From Bradyrhizobium valentinum (lineage in GTDB: Bacteria > Pseudomonadota > Alphaproteobacteria > Rhizobiales > Xanthobacteraceae): a stretch of DNA of 64,000 nucleotides. Below the pieces are notes generated by a model. It did no database searches. It saw nothing but the letters and a program-made list of their open reading frames with translations, and was not told the DNA's origin. Location of the stretch: the NCBI RefSeq assembly GCF_001440405.1, contig NZ_LLXX01000050.1, positions 50,133-114,132 on the forward strand. Direction: 5' to 3'. Every line of letters starts with the position of its first letter. Within the stretch, counting starts at the first letter, position 1. Below are positions 16,836 through 25,747 of the stretch, one piece after another. The translations under genes and the position numbers were made by a program.

Positions 16836-17575
16836 GATCGTGTCCCCGTTCTCGCGAAGTGTCGCGATCGTGTCTGTAAAGGCCTATGAAGGCGTATGAC
16901 ACGTTATGGGGATATTGCGCGGGTGATCAATGGCTTGCGGAGTCCACACGGCTCCATAGAACTTCACGGGACTCTTTATTTTCCCTGCGCAATGGCTTTA
17001 CGGCTTATGCCGTGCTCTCCCTGGAGACGAATTCGTCTTGCCTCCATCGCTGCCGGCTTGATGGCTAATCGATCCGGTTGGATCGAAGTCGCCACCGGCA
17101 GCTTGGCACCAGCCACGGGTGTCAGGACCACACGGTTTTGCCGTACGCTTCAGCGCCGTACGTCTTGCGCGCCGTGCTCGCTCACGGATAACCGCCCTGC
17201 GAACACCTTCACGCGCCTGACGCTGCCGCGTCCACCGCATCCCGCCCCAACGTTCGTGACGATGGCCAACGCCCCTCTTCTTTGGGACGGGATGGCGGGT
17301 TTGTAGGACTGATTTGGGGTGGCGGCGAAGCGGTTTATTTTTGCAACCGAGACTGGACGGGGCAAATCAGCTTGAAGTTGTTGAAGAAAATCGTCCCATC
17401 GCGCACAGCCAGAATAGCCTCGGCCACTCGCCCGTGGGGGGCATTCCTTCTTCATTTGCATTATACCATATCGAACCGGGCGAGAATTAGGTGCAACGTC
17501 ACCGCTGTTTGTGGCGGTGCAGCCGGTTCTCCGATGTCCACTGGCACCGTGGTTGCAAGAAAATGAGGGCGTGTG
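16836..17575. other. 740-base stretch without a supported gene, likely right boundary of the element
   Basis: No gene with a ribosome site and recognisable product is visible. Open frames at 16896-17306 (+) and 17282-17566 (+) resemble low-complexity relics often seen between Bradyrhizobium genes, a judgement from memory. I looked for a tRNA or tRNA 3' end as integration target and found none. The right attachment site is expected near 16840-16950. Confidence 0.4.
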
Positions 17576-18178
17576 ATGTCACGTACTGGTGCCTTGCGCT
17601 TGGGCTCTGTTCTTCTGACTGCGAGCTTGCTGCTGGCGCCCAACGGAGATGCGCGAGCCGATGACGCTGCAGGTTTCGTACAGTTGATTTGCGCGCCCGA
17701 AGTCGGCTTATTTTCAGTTCGACGCTTCCAAATCCCTAACATTCCGGATTTGGGACCTTACCTGGCCGACGGATGGAAACCCGATGAAACTGTGGTTAGG
17801 ACTCTGCAACAGAAGTACGGGATTTACGACAGCCGCGCTCTGAAGCAGAATCCTTTTGAGTGCCGCATCCCTTCACTGCCGGCAGCGTCGGGTCGACGAG
17901 CAGAAGTCCCCGGCTTCCATGTGAAAGTGACGGGCCAGTACGACGCAAACAGTTCGACGGGAAGTTATCGAACCATGGCTGATCATGCGGACATTTTTCT
18001 GAATGGACAACACTTGGGCCTTGTTCCACTTAACCCGTATGGCTTCACGGTGGAAAACAGCTCTATCGACATATCGCAGCAGGAACGTGGCTTGAATATC
18101 AGGAAATGTGCAGTGTCGGTCGAGTCAGTTGATGGTAGCCAACTGAGCTGCACGGACAAATTTTTCGAAGATAAATAG
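17576..18178 (+). CDS. Secreted hypothetical protein (200 residues)
   Basis: A signal peptide (LGSVLLTASLLLAPNGDARA) is followed by a 170-residue domain with four spaced cysteines (LICAPE, FECRIP, RKCAVS, LSCTDK), suggesting two disulfides in the periplasm. GAGGG precedes the ATG at 17576; a GTG one codon earlier is possible. I do not recognise the family. It stands alone between the mobile element and the MarR gene. Confidence 0.65.
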   Translation: MSRTGALRLGSVLLTASLLLAPNGDARADDAAGFVQLICAPEVGLFSVRRFQIPNIPDLGPYLADGWKPDETVVRTLQQKYGIYDSRALKQNPFECRIPSLPAASGRRAEVPGFHVKVTGQYDANSSTGSYRTMADHADIFLNGQHLGLVPLNPYGFTVENSSIDISQQERGLNIRKCAVSVESVDGSQLSCTDKFFEDK

Positions 18179-18261
18179 GCGTAGTTGAACGCGACCCACC
18201 TGCTAGACAGTTCGCACGCCGCGCGCGATGAATCTCGGGAACGGTGCAATCTCGTCCTTCC

Positions 18262-18729
18262 TCACCGCAACTCCGCGTCCCGCAGCGGCGCGCGGCTCAG
18301 TGCGTTGCCGGCGGCGGTCGCTTTGCGGAGCAGCCGCATCAACTCCGCGCCCTCCTTTTCGGTCAGGCCGCGCAGCATGGTCCGCTGGGCCGCCTCGACG
18401 GCCGGCGTGATGGCGCGCAGCGTTCGCTTTCCCGCTTCCGTGATCTGCAATTCGCGGGCGCGGCGGTCGCGGCTGCTGGCGTGGCGTACCAGCAAGGCTT
18501 TCTGCACGAGACGATCGACCACGCCGGTGATGGTGGTGCGGTCATAGGCGATCAGGCCGGCGAGCGTCACCTGATCGATCCCTGGGTTGGTCCTGATGGC
18601 CGAGAGCGCCGCGTATTGAACCGGCGTGAGGTCAAAGCCGGCTTCCTCGACCTCGGCGAGGAACACGGCCACCGCAATCTGCTGGAAGCGGCGCGCCAGA
18701 TGTCCGGGCATCTCATTGTTGTCTCTCAC
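18262..18729 (-). CDS. MarR-family transcriptional regulator
   Basis: A 155-residue winged-helix regulator. The DNA-binding part reads LTPVQYAALSAIRTNPGIDQVTLAGLIAYDRTTITGVVDRLVQKALLVRHASSRDRRA, with the typical RDRRA wing. The GTG at 18729 is preferred because TTGGAGA precedes it; a TTG at 18762 has no ribosome site and would run into the operator. It is divergent from a flavin hydroxylase, with a 23-base palindrome between, so it probably represses that gene and itself until an aromatic ligand binds. Confidence 0.88.
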   Translation of the reverse strand: MRDNNEMPGHLARRFQQIAVAVFLAEVEEAGFDLTPVQYAALSAIRTNPGIDQVTLAGLIAYDRTTITGVVDRLVQKALLVRHASSRDRRARELQITEAGKRTLRAITPAVEAAQRTMLRGLTEKEGAELMRLLRKATAAGNALSRAPLRDAELR

Positions 18730-18761
18730 CGAAATTCTCCAAGGCTGATCCGGAATTGACA

Positions 18762-18784
18762 AGCATACTGATAATCAGCATGCT
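18762..18784. promoter_or_regulatory. Palindromic MarR-type operator
   Basis: AGCATACTGATAATCAGCATGCT is a 23-base palindrome with one mismatched pair (A/C opposite positions) and core CTGATAATCAG. It lies 33 bases upstream of the regulator start and 125 bases before the hydroxylase start, the place expected for an operator controlling both. The size fits a MarR dimer site. Confidence 0.6.
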
Positions 18785-18908
18785 GAGCAATATCGTCGAT
18801 GCCTCTGGTCGCCACGTACGCCGCTTACCCGTCGACCGACGCCGTCGATGAACGGCAACCTATCGGTCAAAATCGCGTTGGAGGCCAAGAACGGGAGGAG
18901 CAGGTTTC

Positions 18909-20834
18909 ATGCAGTTTCACCTGAACGGCTTCGAGCCGGGCGACCCTGATATCGCCGATCCCGTCGAGCGGGTTTCACCTTCCGGCATGTCTGGACCTGT
19001 TCCGGCGGAAGTCGACGTCCTGATCGTCGGGTGCGGACCGGCGGGTCTGACGCTGACGGCGCAGCTTGCGGCCTTTCCTGACATCAAGACCTGCATCGTC
19101 GAGCAGAAGCCGAGCCGGCTGCTGCGCGGCCAGGCCGACGGCGTCGCCTGCCGCACCATGGAGATGTTTCATGCCTACGGGTTCAGCGAACGCGTGCTGA
19201 AGGAGGCGTGCTGGATCACTGAAACGACGTTCTGGAAGCCTGATGACGGCAAGCCCGCAAACATCGTGCGCAGCGGCCGGGTTCAGGACGTCGAGGACGG
19301 GCTGTCGGAATTCCCACATGTCATTCTCAATCAGGCGCGCGTGCATGATTGCTATCTCGATGTCATGCGCAGATCGCCCGCGAAGCTCGAACCGTATTAT
19401 TCACGACGCCTGCTCGACCTTAAGACCGCATCTGCGGCGCGCTTTGAAGACCACGCGGTGACCGTCAGCCTCGAGCGGCTCGATGCTGGGCACGAGGGTG
19501 AGGTCGAGACCGTCAAAGCCCGCTATGTCGTGGGGTGTGACGGCGCGCGCAGCACGGTGCGCAAGTCGATCGGGCGCGAGCTGCGCGGCGATTCCGCCAA
19601 CCATGCCTGGGGCGTCATGGACGTCCTGGCCGTTACCGACTTTCCCGACATCCGCTTCAAGTCGCTGATCCAATCGGCCAGTGACGGCAGCATCATCGTG
19701 ATCCCGCGCGAAGGCGGCTATCTGGTCCGGCTCTATGTCGAACTCGCGAATCTCGACGCCGGCGAGCGGGTCACTAGTCGCAACATCACGTCGGACGATC
19801 TGATCGCGAAGGCGCGGCGGATTCTCAATCCGCATACGCTCGACGTCAAGGAGATCGCCTGGTGGTCGGTCTATGAGATCGGCCAGCGGCTGACGGACAA
19901 GTTCGATGACGTGCCGGCAGAAGAGGTCGGGACGCGCCTGCCCCGCGTCTTCATCGCCGGCGATGCCTGCCATACCCACAGCCCGAAAGCCGGCCAGGGC
20001 ATGAACGTCTCGATGCAGGACGCCTTCAATCTCGGATGGAAACTCGCCTCCGTGCTGCGCCGGCGCAGCGCGCCGCAGCTTCTGCACAGCTATTCGGCCG
20101 AACGGCAGGCGGTTGCGAAGGAACTGATCGACTTCGATCGCGAATGGGCCGAGATCCTTGGCTCCGCAAAGCGCGACAACAAGGGCGCGGACGCGGCGAA
20201 AACCCAGGATTATTTCGTCCGGCACGGCCGCTACACCGCGGGAACGGCGACCCACTACCATCAGTCCATCATCACCGCCGAGCCAACCCATCAGCATCTC
20301 GCCAAGGGATTAGCGATCGGCACGCGCTTTCACTCCGCGCCGGTCGTGCGGCTCTCGGACGCCAAGCCGGTTCACCTCGGCCATGTCGCGAAAGCAGACG
20401 GACGCTTTCGGCTCTTCATCTTCGCCGGCGCCGGCGATCCCGCAGCCGCCGACTCCCCTGTTCGCTCCCTGTGCGACTTCCTGCGCGAGAGTCCCAAATC
20501 TCCCGTCAGAAGGCACACGCCCGCGGGCGCAGATATCGATTCAGTGATCGATGTCCGTGCGGTGTTCCAGCAAGCGCATTCCGAGCTCGCCATCGAGGCA
20601 ATGCCCCCGCTCCTTCTCCCGCCAAAGGGCCGCTACGGACTTCGCGACTACGAAAAAATGTTCTGCCCCGATCTGAAGAGCGGCCACGACTTCTTTGCGA
20701 TGCGCGGCATCGATCGGAACGCCGGCTGCATGGTCGTGGTACGGCCGGACCAATACGTCGCGCATGTGCTCCCGCTCGATGGCCATGCGGCGCTTGCGGC
20801 ATATTTCGACGGCTTCATGTTGCGGGCGGAGTGA
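18909..20834 (+). CDS. FAD-dependent aromatic hydroxylase (3-hydroxybenzoate 4-monooxygenase/phenol 2-monooxygenase type)
   Basis: A 641-residue class A flavoprotein monooxygenase. The N-terminal dinucleotide fold VDVLIVGCGPAGLTLTAQL is near residue 35, the GCDGARSTVRKSIG motif near residue 210, and the FAD-ribityl motif FIAGDACHTHSPKAGQGMN near residue 350. A C-terminal thioredoxin-like domain, as in phenol hydroxylase and MobA, explains the length. It hydroxylates a phenolic ring with NADPH and oxygen; 3-hydroxybenzoate is a likely but unproven substrate. GGAGGAG precedes the start. The divergent MarR gene is its likely regulator. No ring-cleavage gene is nearby. Confidence 0.88.
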   Translation: MQFHLNGFEPGDPDIADPVERVSPSGMSGPVPAEVDVLIVGCGPAGLTLTAQLAAFPDIKTCIVEQKPSRLLRGQADGVACRTMEMFHAYGFSERVLKEACWITETTFWKPDDGKPANIVRSGRVQDVEDGLSEFPHVILNQARVHDCYLDVMRRSPAKLEPYYSRRLLDLKTASAARFEDHAVTVSLERLDAGHEGEVETVKARYVVGCDGARSTVRKSIGRELRGDSANHAWGVMDVLAVTDFPDIRFKSLIQSASDGSIIVIPREGGYLVRLYVELANLDAGERVTSRNITSDDLIAKARRILNPHTLDVKEIAWWSVYEIGQRLTDKFDDVPAEEVGTRLPRVFIAGDACHTHSPKAGQGMNVSMQDAFNLGWKLASVLRRRSAPQLLHSYSAERQAVAKELIDFDREWAEILGSAKRDNKGADAAKTQDYFVRHGRYTAGTATHYHQSIITAEPTHQHLAKGLAIGTRFHSAPVVRLSDAKPVHLGHVAKADGRFRLFIFAGAGDPAAADSPVRSLCDFLRESPKSPVRRHTPAGADIDSVIDVRAVFQQAHSELAIEAMPPLLLPPKGRYGLRDYEKMFCPDLKSGHDFFAMRGIDRNAGCMVVVRPDQYVAHVLPLDGHAALAAYFDGFMLRAE

Positions 20835-21065
20835 GCGCTGGGGTGATTGCGGCGGACTTTCGCTGACGCCGCGGGCCGGCTCCCCGAAAGCGCCCATTTT
20901 TGTCGCAAAATCCAACGCAACGGGAACGGGCCGCCTCCATTGAACTAAGCGGTCTGCTCCGATATACGGGCACTCGACTCCGGCCGAGGGAACAGGGCCT
21001 TCCGGGGCCGTTCACGCCGCCTCCTCAGAGCCGTTCCGGATTATCTCCAATATATCAAAGGCTTA

Positions 21066-21362
21066 ATGATGTCTTCCACATTCGATCAGATCGCCAACAT
21101 TATCGCGGAGACCTGCGACATTCCGCGCGACACGATCAAGCCGGAGAGCCACGCCATCGACGATCTGGGAATCGACAGCCTGGACTTCCTCGACATCGCC
21201 TTTGCCATCGACAAGGCGTTCGGGATCAAGATGCCGCTCGAAAAATGGACCCAGGAGGTCAACGACGGCAAGGCCACGACCGAGCAGTATTTCGTGCTGC
21301 AGAATCTCGCCGATCGCATCGACGAACTGGTCGCCGCCAAGAATGCAGCCCCGGGCGCCTAG
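21066..21362 (+). CDS. acpXL: Acyl carrier protein AcpXL
   Basis: A 97-98-residue acyl carrier protein; phosphopantetheine attaches at the Ser in [12 protein letters not shown]. It is longer than house-keeping AcpP and has the [17 protein letters not shown] segment of AcpXL, the carrier on which the 26-28-carbon hydroxylated fatty acid of rhizobial lipid A is built. It begins a plus-strand operon with fabZ-, fabF- and lpxXL-like genes. Either of two adjacent ATGs (21066, 21069) may be used; AAAGG lies upstream. The preceding 230 bases (20835-21065) hold no gene and probably the operon promoter. Confidence 0.9.
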   Translation: MMSSTFDQIANIIAETCDIPRDTIKPESHAIDDLGIDSLDFLDIAFAIDKAFGIKMPLEKWTQEVNDGKATTEQYFVLQNLADRIDELVAAKNAAPGA

Positions 21363-21371
21363 TCGCCCGCC

Positions 21372-21845
21372 ATGGACATTGATTACTTTCGGCTGATCGA
21401 CCGCATCGTCGACCTCAATCTCGACGAGAAGAGGATCACGGTCGAGGCACAGGTTCCGACTGTACACACCATCTTCGAAGGGCATTTTCCGGGTTTTCCG
21501 ATCATGCCCGGCGTGCTGCTGACCGAAGCGATGGCGCAGAGTTCCGGCTGGCTGATACTTGGCGTCCTGAAGTTCGAGCGCATGCCGTTCCTGGCCATCG
21601 TGAAGGAAGCCAAGATGCGGGGTTTCGTCAGTCCCGGCTCGCTGCTGACGATCGAGGCGAAGCTCGAGCACGAAGGTTCCGGTTTTGCCGTCACCAAGGT
21701 CAAGGGGCGTGTCGGCAAGGAGTTGAAGTGCAGCGCTGAACTCACTTTCGGCCTGGCCCCCTTCCCCGACCCGGCCTTGCGCGTGCACATGGACGCGATG
21801 GCCAACAAGATCGGCTTCCCACTGCAGGCGATAACGCATGACTGA
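21372..21845 (+). CDS. fabZ: 3-hydroxyacyl-ACP dehydratase, lipid A long-chain type
   Basis: A 157-residue hot-dog dehydratase removing water from 3-hydroxyacyl-AcpXL during elongation. The active-site block EGHFPGFPIMPGVLLTEAMAQ holds the catalytic His, with the acidic partner in the following helix, as in FabZ. It follows acpXL by nine bases and overlaps the next gene by eight, so it is translated as part of the operon. Context identifies it as the XL copy rather than the house-keeping FabZ. Confidence 0.9.
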   Translation: MDIDYFRLIDRIVDLNLDEKRITVEAQVPTVHTIFEGHFPGFPIMPGVLLTEAMAQSSGWLILGVLKFERMPFLAIVKEAKMRGFVSPGSLLTIEAKLEHEGSGFAVTKVKGRVGKELKCSAELTFGLAPFPDPALRVHMDAMANKIGFPLQAITHD

Positions 21846-23040
21846 GCCAAAATCCCCGGGTGCAAAAGAAGTCTGGATCACCGGCATCGGCATCGTCTCC
21901 TCGCTCGGTGAAGGGCTGGACGCGCATTGGGATGCGCTGAACGGCAAGAAGATCAACATCGACGACAAGCGGTTTGCGCCCTACATCGTGCACCCGCTCG
22001 CGCCCGTCACCTTCGACGCCCAGATTCCGAAGAAGGGCGACCAGCGCCAGATGGAAGCGTGGCAGCGCATCGGCACCTATGCCGCGGGGTTGGCGCTGGA
22101 TTCGGCCGGCGTGAAGGGCGACAAGGAAATTCTCGGCCGGATGGATATGATCGTTGCGGCCGGCGGCGGCGAGCGCGACCTCGCGGTCGACGTCGCCATC
22201 ATGACCGCCGACGCCAAGGGTAATTCGAGCCCCGCCTTTCTCAACGAACGGCTGATGAACGATCTGCGACCGACGCTGTTTCTGGCCCAGCTCTCCAACC
22301 TGCTCGCCGGCAACATCGCCATCGTGCACGGCGTATGCGGAACGTCGCGCACCTTCATGGGCGAGGAAGCGGCCAGCATCGATGCGGCACGTATCGCCCT
22401 CGCCCGCATCGAGTCCGGACAGAGCGAGATTGCGCTGGTCGGCGCCGCCCATAATGGCGAACGCTCCGATCTCCTGGTCCTCTACGAATTCGGCGACTAC
22501 AACCTGAAGGAAAAGTTCGCCCCCGTGTGGCAGCGCGAAGACCAAAGCGGCTTTGCGCTCGGCTCCGCCGGCTGCTTCCTGGTGCTGGAATCCCGCGAGC
22601 ATGCCGAAGCGCGCGGCGCCAAGCCCTATGCGAAACTGACCAAGGTGGTCGCCGATCTCGCCCAGCGCAAGCAGCCGGGCGCGGTGACCAAATCGCTGGA
22701 AGCGCTGTGGCCAAAGCTCGGCATAGCCGGCGACAGCGGCAATCTGATCACAGGCGCGACCGGCGCCGAGCCGGTGACCTCGGAAGAGAAGGCGTTTTTG
22801 CGCCAGCACCCTGGATTTGCGGTGCGCGCCACCGGAACGATGTTCGGCCACACGCTGGAGACCCAGTTTCCGCTGGGGCTGGCGCTTGCGGCGCTCTCGC
22901 TCTCCCGCGGCGCGCTGTTTCCGCCCAACGATCCGACCGGGTTCGAGGTTGAAAAGACTGATAGCCCGGACCAGATTGTGGTGCTGGGGGCCGGTCACTG
23001 GCAGGGCGAAGGCATGGCCCTGGTCGAGGCCATCAAGTAG
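21838..23040 (+). CDS. fabF: Beta-ketoacyl-ACP synthase homologue lacking one catalytic histidine
   Basis: A 400-residue thiolase-fold protein of the FabF family, the first of two in the cluster. The nucleophile Cys167 is present in HGVCGTSRTF and the second catalytic His (338) in MFGHTLETQ, but the first catalytic His is replaced: the usual NAHGTxTP reads TGATGAEP, with Ala307 at the His position. Such divergence is typical of partners that form a heterodimer with a fully active synthase, like chain-length factors. It overlaps fabZ and precedes the intact synthase at 23136. The long-chain role follows from the cluster; the heterodimer idea is inference. Confidence 0.85.
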   Translation: MTEPKSPGAKEVWITGIGIVSSLGEGLDAHWDALNGKKINIDDKRFAPYIVHPLAPVTFDAQIPKKGDQRQMEAWQRIGTYAAGLALDSAGVKGDKEILGRMDMIVAAGGGERDLAVDVAIMTADAKGNSSPAFLNERLMNDLRPTLFLAQLSNLLAGNIAIVHGVCGTSRTFMGEEAASIDAARIALARIESGQSEIALVGAAHNGERSDLLVLYEFGDYNLKEKFAPVWQREDQSGFALGSAGCFLVLESREHAEARGAKPYAKLTKVVADLAQRKQPGAVTKSLEALWPKLGIAGDSGNLITGATGAEPVTSEEKAFLRQHPGFAVRATGTMFGHTLETQFPLGLALAALSLSRGALFPPNDPTGFEVEKTDSPDQIVVLGAGHWQGEGMALVEAIK

Positions 23041-23045
23041 AGCGT

Positions 23046-23072
23046 CGTGGCCGAAAGCGCGCTTTCGCCACG
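23046..23072. repeat. Near-perfect inverted repeat between the two synthase genes
   Basis: CGTGGCCGAAAGCG and CGCTTTCGCCACG are inverted arms with one bulged base and no loop to speak of. It starts six bases after the first synthase stop and could slow or partly end transcription, or stabilise mRNA, so that the downstream genes are expressed at a different level. No U-run follows. Confidence 0.5.
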
Positions 23073-23135
23073 GCTAGATGCAAGAGAGGCGCGCGAAACG
23101 CGCATTCAGGTTACGGCGCAACGTCGGGGGAACCA

Positions 23136-24413
23136 ATGTCAGCACCACGCGATAAATTCGGCAGGCCGATCGTTGTCGTCACCGGCATGGGCGTGGTGAC
23201 GTCGCTTGGCGCGGGCAAGCAAGACAACTGGCGCAAGCTGACCGAGGGTGTATCAGGCATCAAGACCGTGACGCGTTTCCCAATCGACGGCCTGAAGTCG
23301 ACCATGGCGGGCACGGTCGACTTCGTCACCGTCGATCCCGTGACCTCGACGGGGCTGACCGAGCGGCTGGCCGAAATGGCGACCGAAGAAGCGCTTGGAC
23401 AGGCCGCGATCGGAGCCAAGGCCGACTTCCCCGGCCCGCTGTTTCTGGCGGTGGCGCCTGTCGAAGTCGAATGGCCGCAACGGCTCGAGCTCGGGCGTGC
23501 GATCGGAAAAACCGAATTCGGCTATGACGACATGCTGCGCATCAGCGGCGGTGGCCGGTACACAAAATATCATCATCGCTTCATGTTCGGCTCGGTGGCG
23601 AGCCACCTCGCCGAAGCTTTCGGCACCAAGGGATCGCCGATTTCGCTCTCCACCGCCTGCGCCTCCGGCGCAACCGCGATCCAACTCGGCGTCGAGGCGA
23701 TCCGCCGCGGCGATGCCGACGCTGCACTGTGCGTAGCAACCGACGGCTCCGTCAATCCGGAAGCATTGGTGCGCTTCTCGCTGCTGTCGGCCCTGTCGAC
23801 GCAGAACGATCCGCCGCAGGCGGCTTCAAAGCCGTTCTCGAAGAACCGCGACGGTTTCGTGATGGCGGAAGGCGCCGGCGCGATGGTGCTGGAAAGCTAT
23901 GAGTCGGCAACCGCCCGCGGCGCCAAAATTCTCGGCGTGGTGGCCGGTTGCGGCGAGCTGACCGACTCGTTCCACCGCACCCGCTCCAGCCCGGACGGCA
24001 AGCCGATTATCGGCTGCATGCGCAAGACGCTGGCCGACGCCGGCCTCGAGCCGGAACAGATCGATCATATCAACGCGCACGGCACCGCAACGCCGGAAAA
24101 CGACAAGATGGAGTACAACACGACAGCGGTGGTGTTCGGCGAGCATCTGCCGAAGATTCCGGTGTCGTCGAACAAATCGATGGTCGGGCACACAATTTCC
24201 GCAGCCGGCGCGGTCGAGGCCGTGTTCTCGCTGCTGACGCTGGAGCATCAGCGGATTCCACCGACCATCAATTACGAAATTCCGGATCCGGCGATCCTGT
24301 TCGACGTGGTCGGCAACAAGGCGCGCGACGCCAAGGTTACCGCCGTGATGTCGAACTCGTTCGGCTTCGGCGGGCAAAACGCCTCGCTGATCCTGACGCG
24401 CGAACCGGTGTAG
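23136..24413 (+). CDS. fabF: Beta-ketoacyl-ACP synthase, lipid A long-chain type
   Basis: A 425-residue synthase with the full Cys-His-His triad: Cys in STACASGATA, first His in INAHGTATPENDK, second His in SMVGHTISAAGAVE. It condenses malonyl units onto AcpXL-bound chains for the very long acyl chain of lipid A. GGGGGAA precedes the ATG. It probably carries the catalysis for the pair with the histidine-deficient synthase upstream. Confidence 0.92.
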   Translation: MSAPRDKFGRPIVVVTGMGVVTSLGAGKQDNWRKLTEGVSGIKTVTRFPIDGLKSTMAGTVDFVTVDPVTSTGLTERLAEMATEEALGQAAIGAKADFPGPLFLAVAPVEVEWPQRLELGRAIGKTEFGYDDMLRISGGGRYTKYHHRFMFGSVASHLAEAFGTKGSPISLSTACASGATAIQLGVEAIRRGDADAALCVATDGSVNPEALVRFSLLSALSTQNDPPQAASKPFSKNRDGFVMAEGAGAMVLESYESATARGAKILGVVAGCGELTDSFHRTRSSPDGKPIIGCMRKTLADAGLEPEQIDHINAHGTATPENDKMEYNTTAVVFGEHLPKIPVSSNKSMVGHTISAAGAVEAVFSLLTLEHQRIPPTINYEIPDPAILFDVVGNKARDAKVTAVMSNSFGFGGQNASLILTREPV

Positions 24414-24435
24414 CGGTTACGGCCCTGCATTTGCG

Positions 24436-25371
24436 ATGAACCGCCTGCTCCTACGCACCAAGGCGCGCCTGCGCGACGCCGCCAAGCCGGTGGCGGAATT
24501 AGCCGTCGGCGCGCTGACGGTCGCGCTGTTGCGCACCACCCGCTATTTCGATCCGGACAAAACCGCCAATTTCTTCGGCCGTGTCACCCGCTTCATCGGG
24601 CGACGGCTGCGCGAGGACCGCATCGGGCGCGAAAACCTCAAGGCCGCCTTCCCCGAGAAGTCGCCGGAGGAGATCGAGACCATTCTGACCGGGGTGTGGG
24701 ACAATCTCGGCCGCATCGGCGCCGAGTTCGCCCATCTCGATCACATCTGGGACTACGACCTCGACCATCCGGACAAGCCGAGCCGCATCGAGTTCACCCC
24801 GCGGACCAAGCAGATTTTCGATCACCTGCGGGACGACGGCAAGCCGGCGATCATCTTCGCAAGCCACCTCGGCAATTGGGAAATCCCCGCGCTTGGCGCG
24901 GTCGCGCATGGGCTCGATTGCGCGATCCTGTTCCGCCGGCCGAACATCGAAGCCGCCGACCGCGCCATCGAACGGATCCGCGCCGTCAAGATGGGCACGC
25001 TGGTGCCGGCCGGCCGCGAGGCGCCGCTCAAGCTCGCCGAGGCCCTGCAGAGAGGCCAGCACGTCGCGATGCTGGTCGATCAGTACATGGGCAACGGCGT
25101 CGAGGTGACATTCTTCGGCCGCAAGACCAAGGCCAACCCCACGCTGGCGCGGTTGCTGCGGCAGGTCGAATGCCCCGTGCACGGCGTGCGCATCATCCGC
25201 CTGCCCAACCACCGCTTCCGCGCCGAGCTATCCGAAGAGGTCAAGCCGGTGCGCGATGCGTCGGGACAGATCGACATCCAGGGCACGATGCAGGCGGTGA
25301 CGTCAGTCGTCGAAGGCTGGGTGCGGGAATATCCGGATCAGTGGCTGTGGCTGCACCGGAGGTGGCGGTAG
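24436..25371 (+). CDS. lpxXL: Lipid A very-long-chain acyltransferase LpxXL
   Basis: A 311-residue inner-membrane acyltransferase of the LpxL/HtrB family that moves the acyl chain from AcpXL to the lipid A precursor. The catalytic HX4E motif is in ASHLGNWEIPALG near residue 140, with the later QRGQHVAMLVDQ and FFGRKTKANPT blocks also conserved. It follows the second synthase by 22 bases. In many rhizobia a zinc alcohol-dehydrogenase-like gene lies between these two; here it is absent. Confidence 0.9.
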   Translation: MNRLLLRTKARLRDAAKPVAELAVGALTVALLRTTRYFDPDKTANFFGRVTRFIGRRLREDRIGRENLKAAFPEKSPEEIETILTGVWDNLGRIGAEFAHLDHIWDYDLDHPDKPSRIEFTPRTKQIFDHLRDDGKPAIIFASHLGNWEIPALGAVAHGLDCAILFRRPNIEAADRAIERIRAVKMGTLVPAGREAPLKLAEALQRGQHVAMLVDQYMGNGVEVTFFGRKTKANPTLARLLRQVECPVHGVRIIRLPNHRFRAELSEEVKPVRDASGQIDIQGTMQAVTSVVEGWVREYPDQWLWLHRRWR

Positions 25372-25392
25372 GTCTGCCGCTCCCTCCCCGTC

Positions 25393-25506
25393 CTATCCGC
25401 CGAACAGCAGGCCGAGGCTCCACGCCTTCATCGCCACGGTCGATACCAGGACGAAGATAATCTGCAGCAGCGTGCGCGTTGAAAAGAAGGTGAGGATGTT
25501 GGACAT
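25393..25506 (-). CDS. Small membrane protein (37 residues)
   Basis: A 37-residue frame starting at 25506 behind GGGAG at normal spacing. A single hydrophobic span (LLQIIFVLVSTVAMKAW) takes up most of it. It converges on lpxXL. I do not recognise a family, and the longer frame to 25575 has no ribosome site. Confidence 0.45.
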   Translation of the reverse strand: MSNILTFFSTRTLLQIIFVLVSTVAMKAWSLGLLFGG

Positions 25507-25636
25507 GTGATGCTCCCGGAGGGAGCTATAGATTCTGCTTCTGGTTTCGGCAACAGGAGTTTGTCGCCCAGACAAGCCAACACGTCGCGCGAATGCGGGC
25601 CCCGATGCCCATTCGGGACTACGTGCAACGAGCTGG

Positions 25637-25737
25637 TCATTCCGGGATGGTGCGTAAGCACCAGACCCGGAATCTCGAGATTCTCAGGTGCGCAATTGCG
25701 CACCATAGTTCGATGCTTCGCATCGCCCCGGAATGAC
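25637..25737. repeat. Palindromic intergenic repeat, copy 1
   Basis: Bounded by GTCATTCCGGG and its inverse CCCGGAATGAC, with ACCCGGAATCTCGAGATT and GATGCTTCGCATCGCC inside. The same blocks recur at 58268-58347. This is a dispersed hairpin-forming repeat of the kind abundant in Bradyrhizobium. It lies just downstream of the polyamine-binding protein gene, where its hairpin could act as a terminator. Confidence 0.8.
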
Positions 25738-25747
25738 GGCAGAGCCG

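Noticed and set aside
16836..17575. Possible tRNA or tRNA fragment as integrase target
   Set aside because: No cloverleaf, T-loop GTTCGA motif or CCA end could be found by reading either strand.
21742..22998. 418-codon open frame on the minus strand
   Set aside because: It is antisense to the first beta-ketoacyl synthase gene and shows only the high-GC shadow composition.
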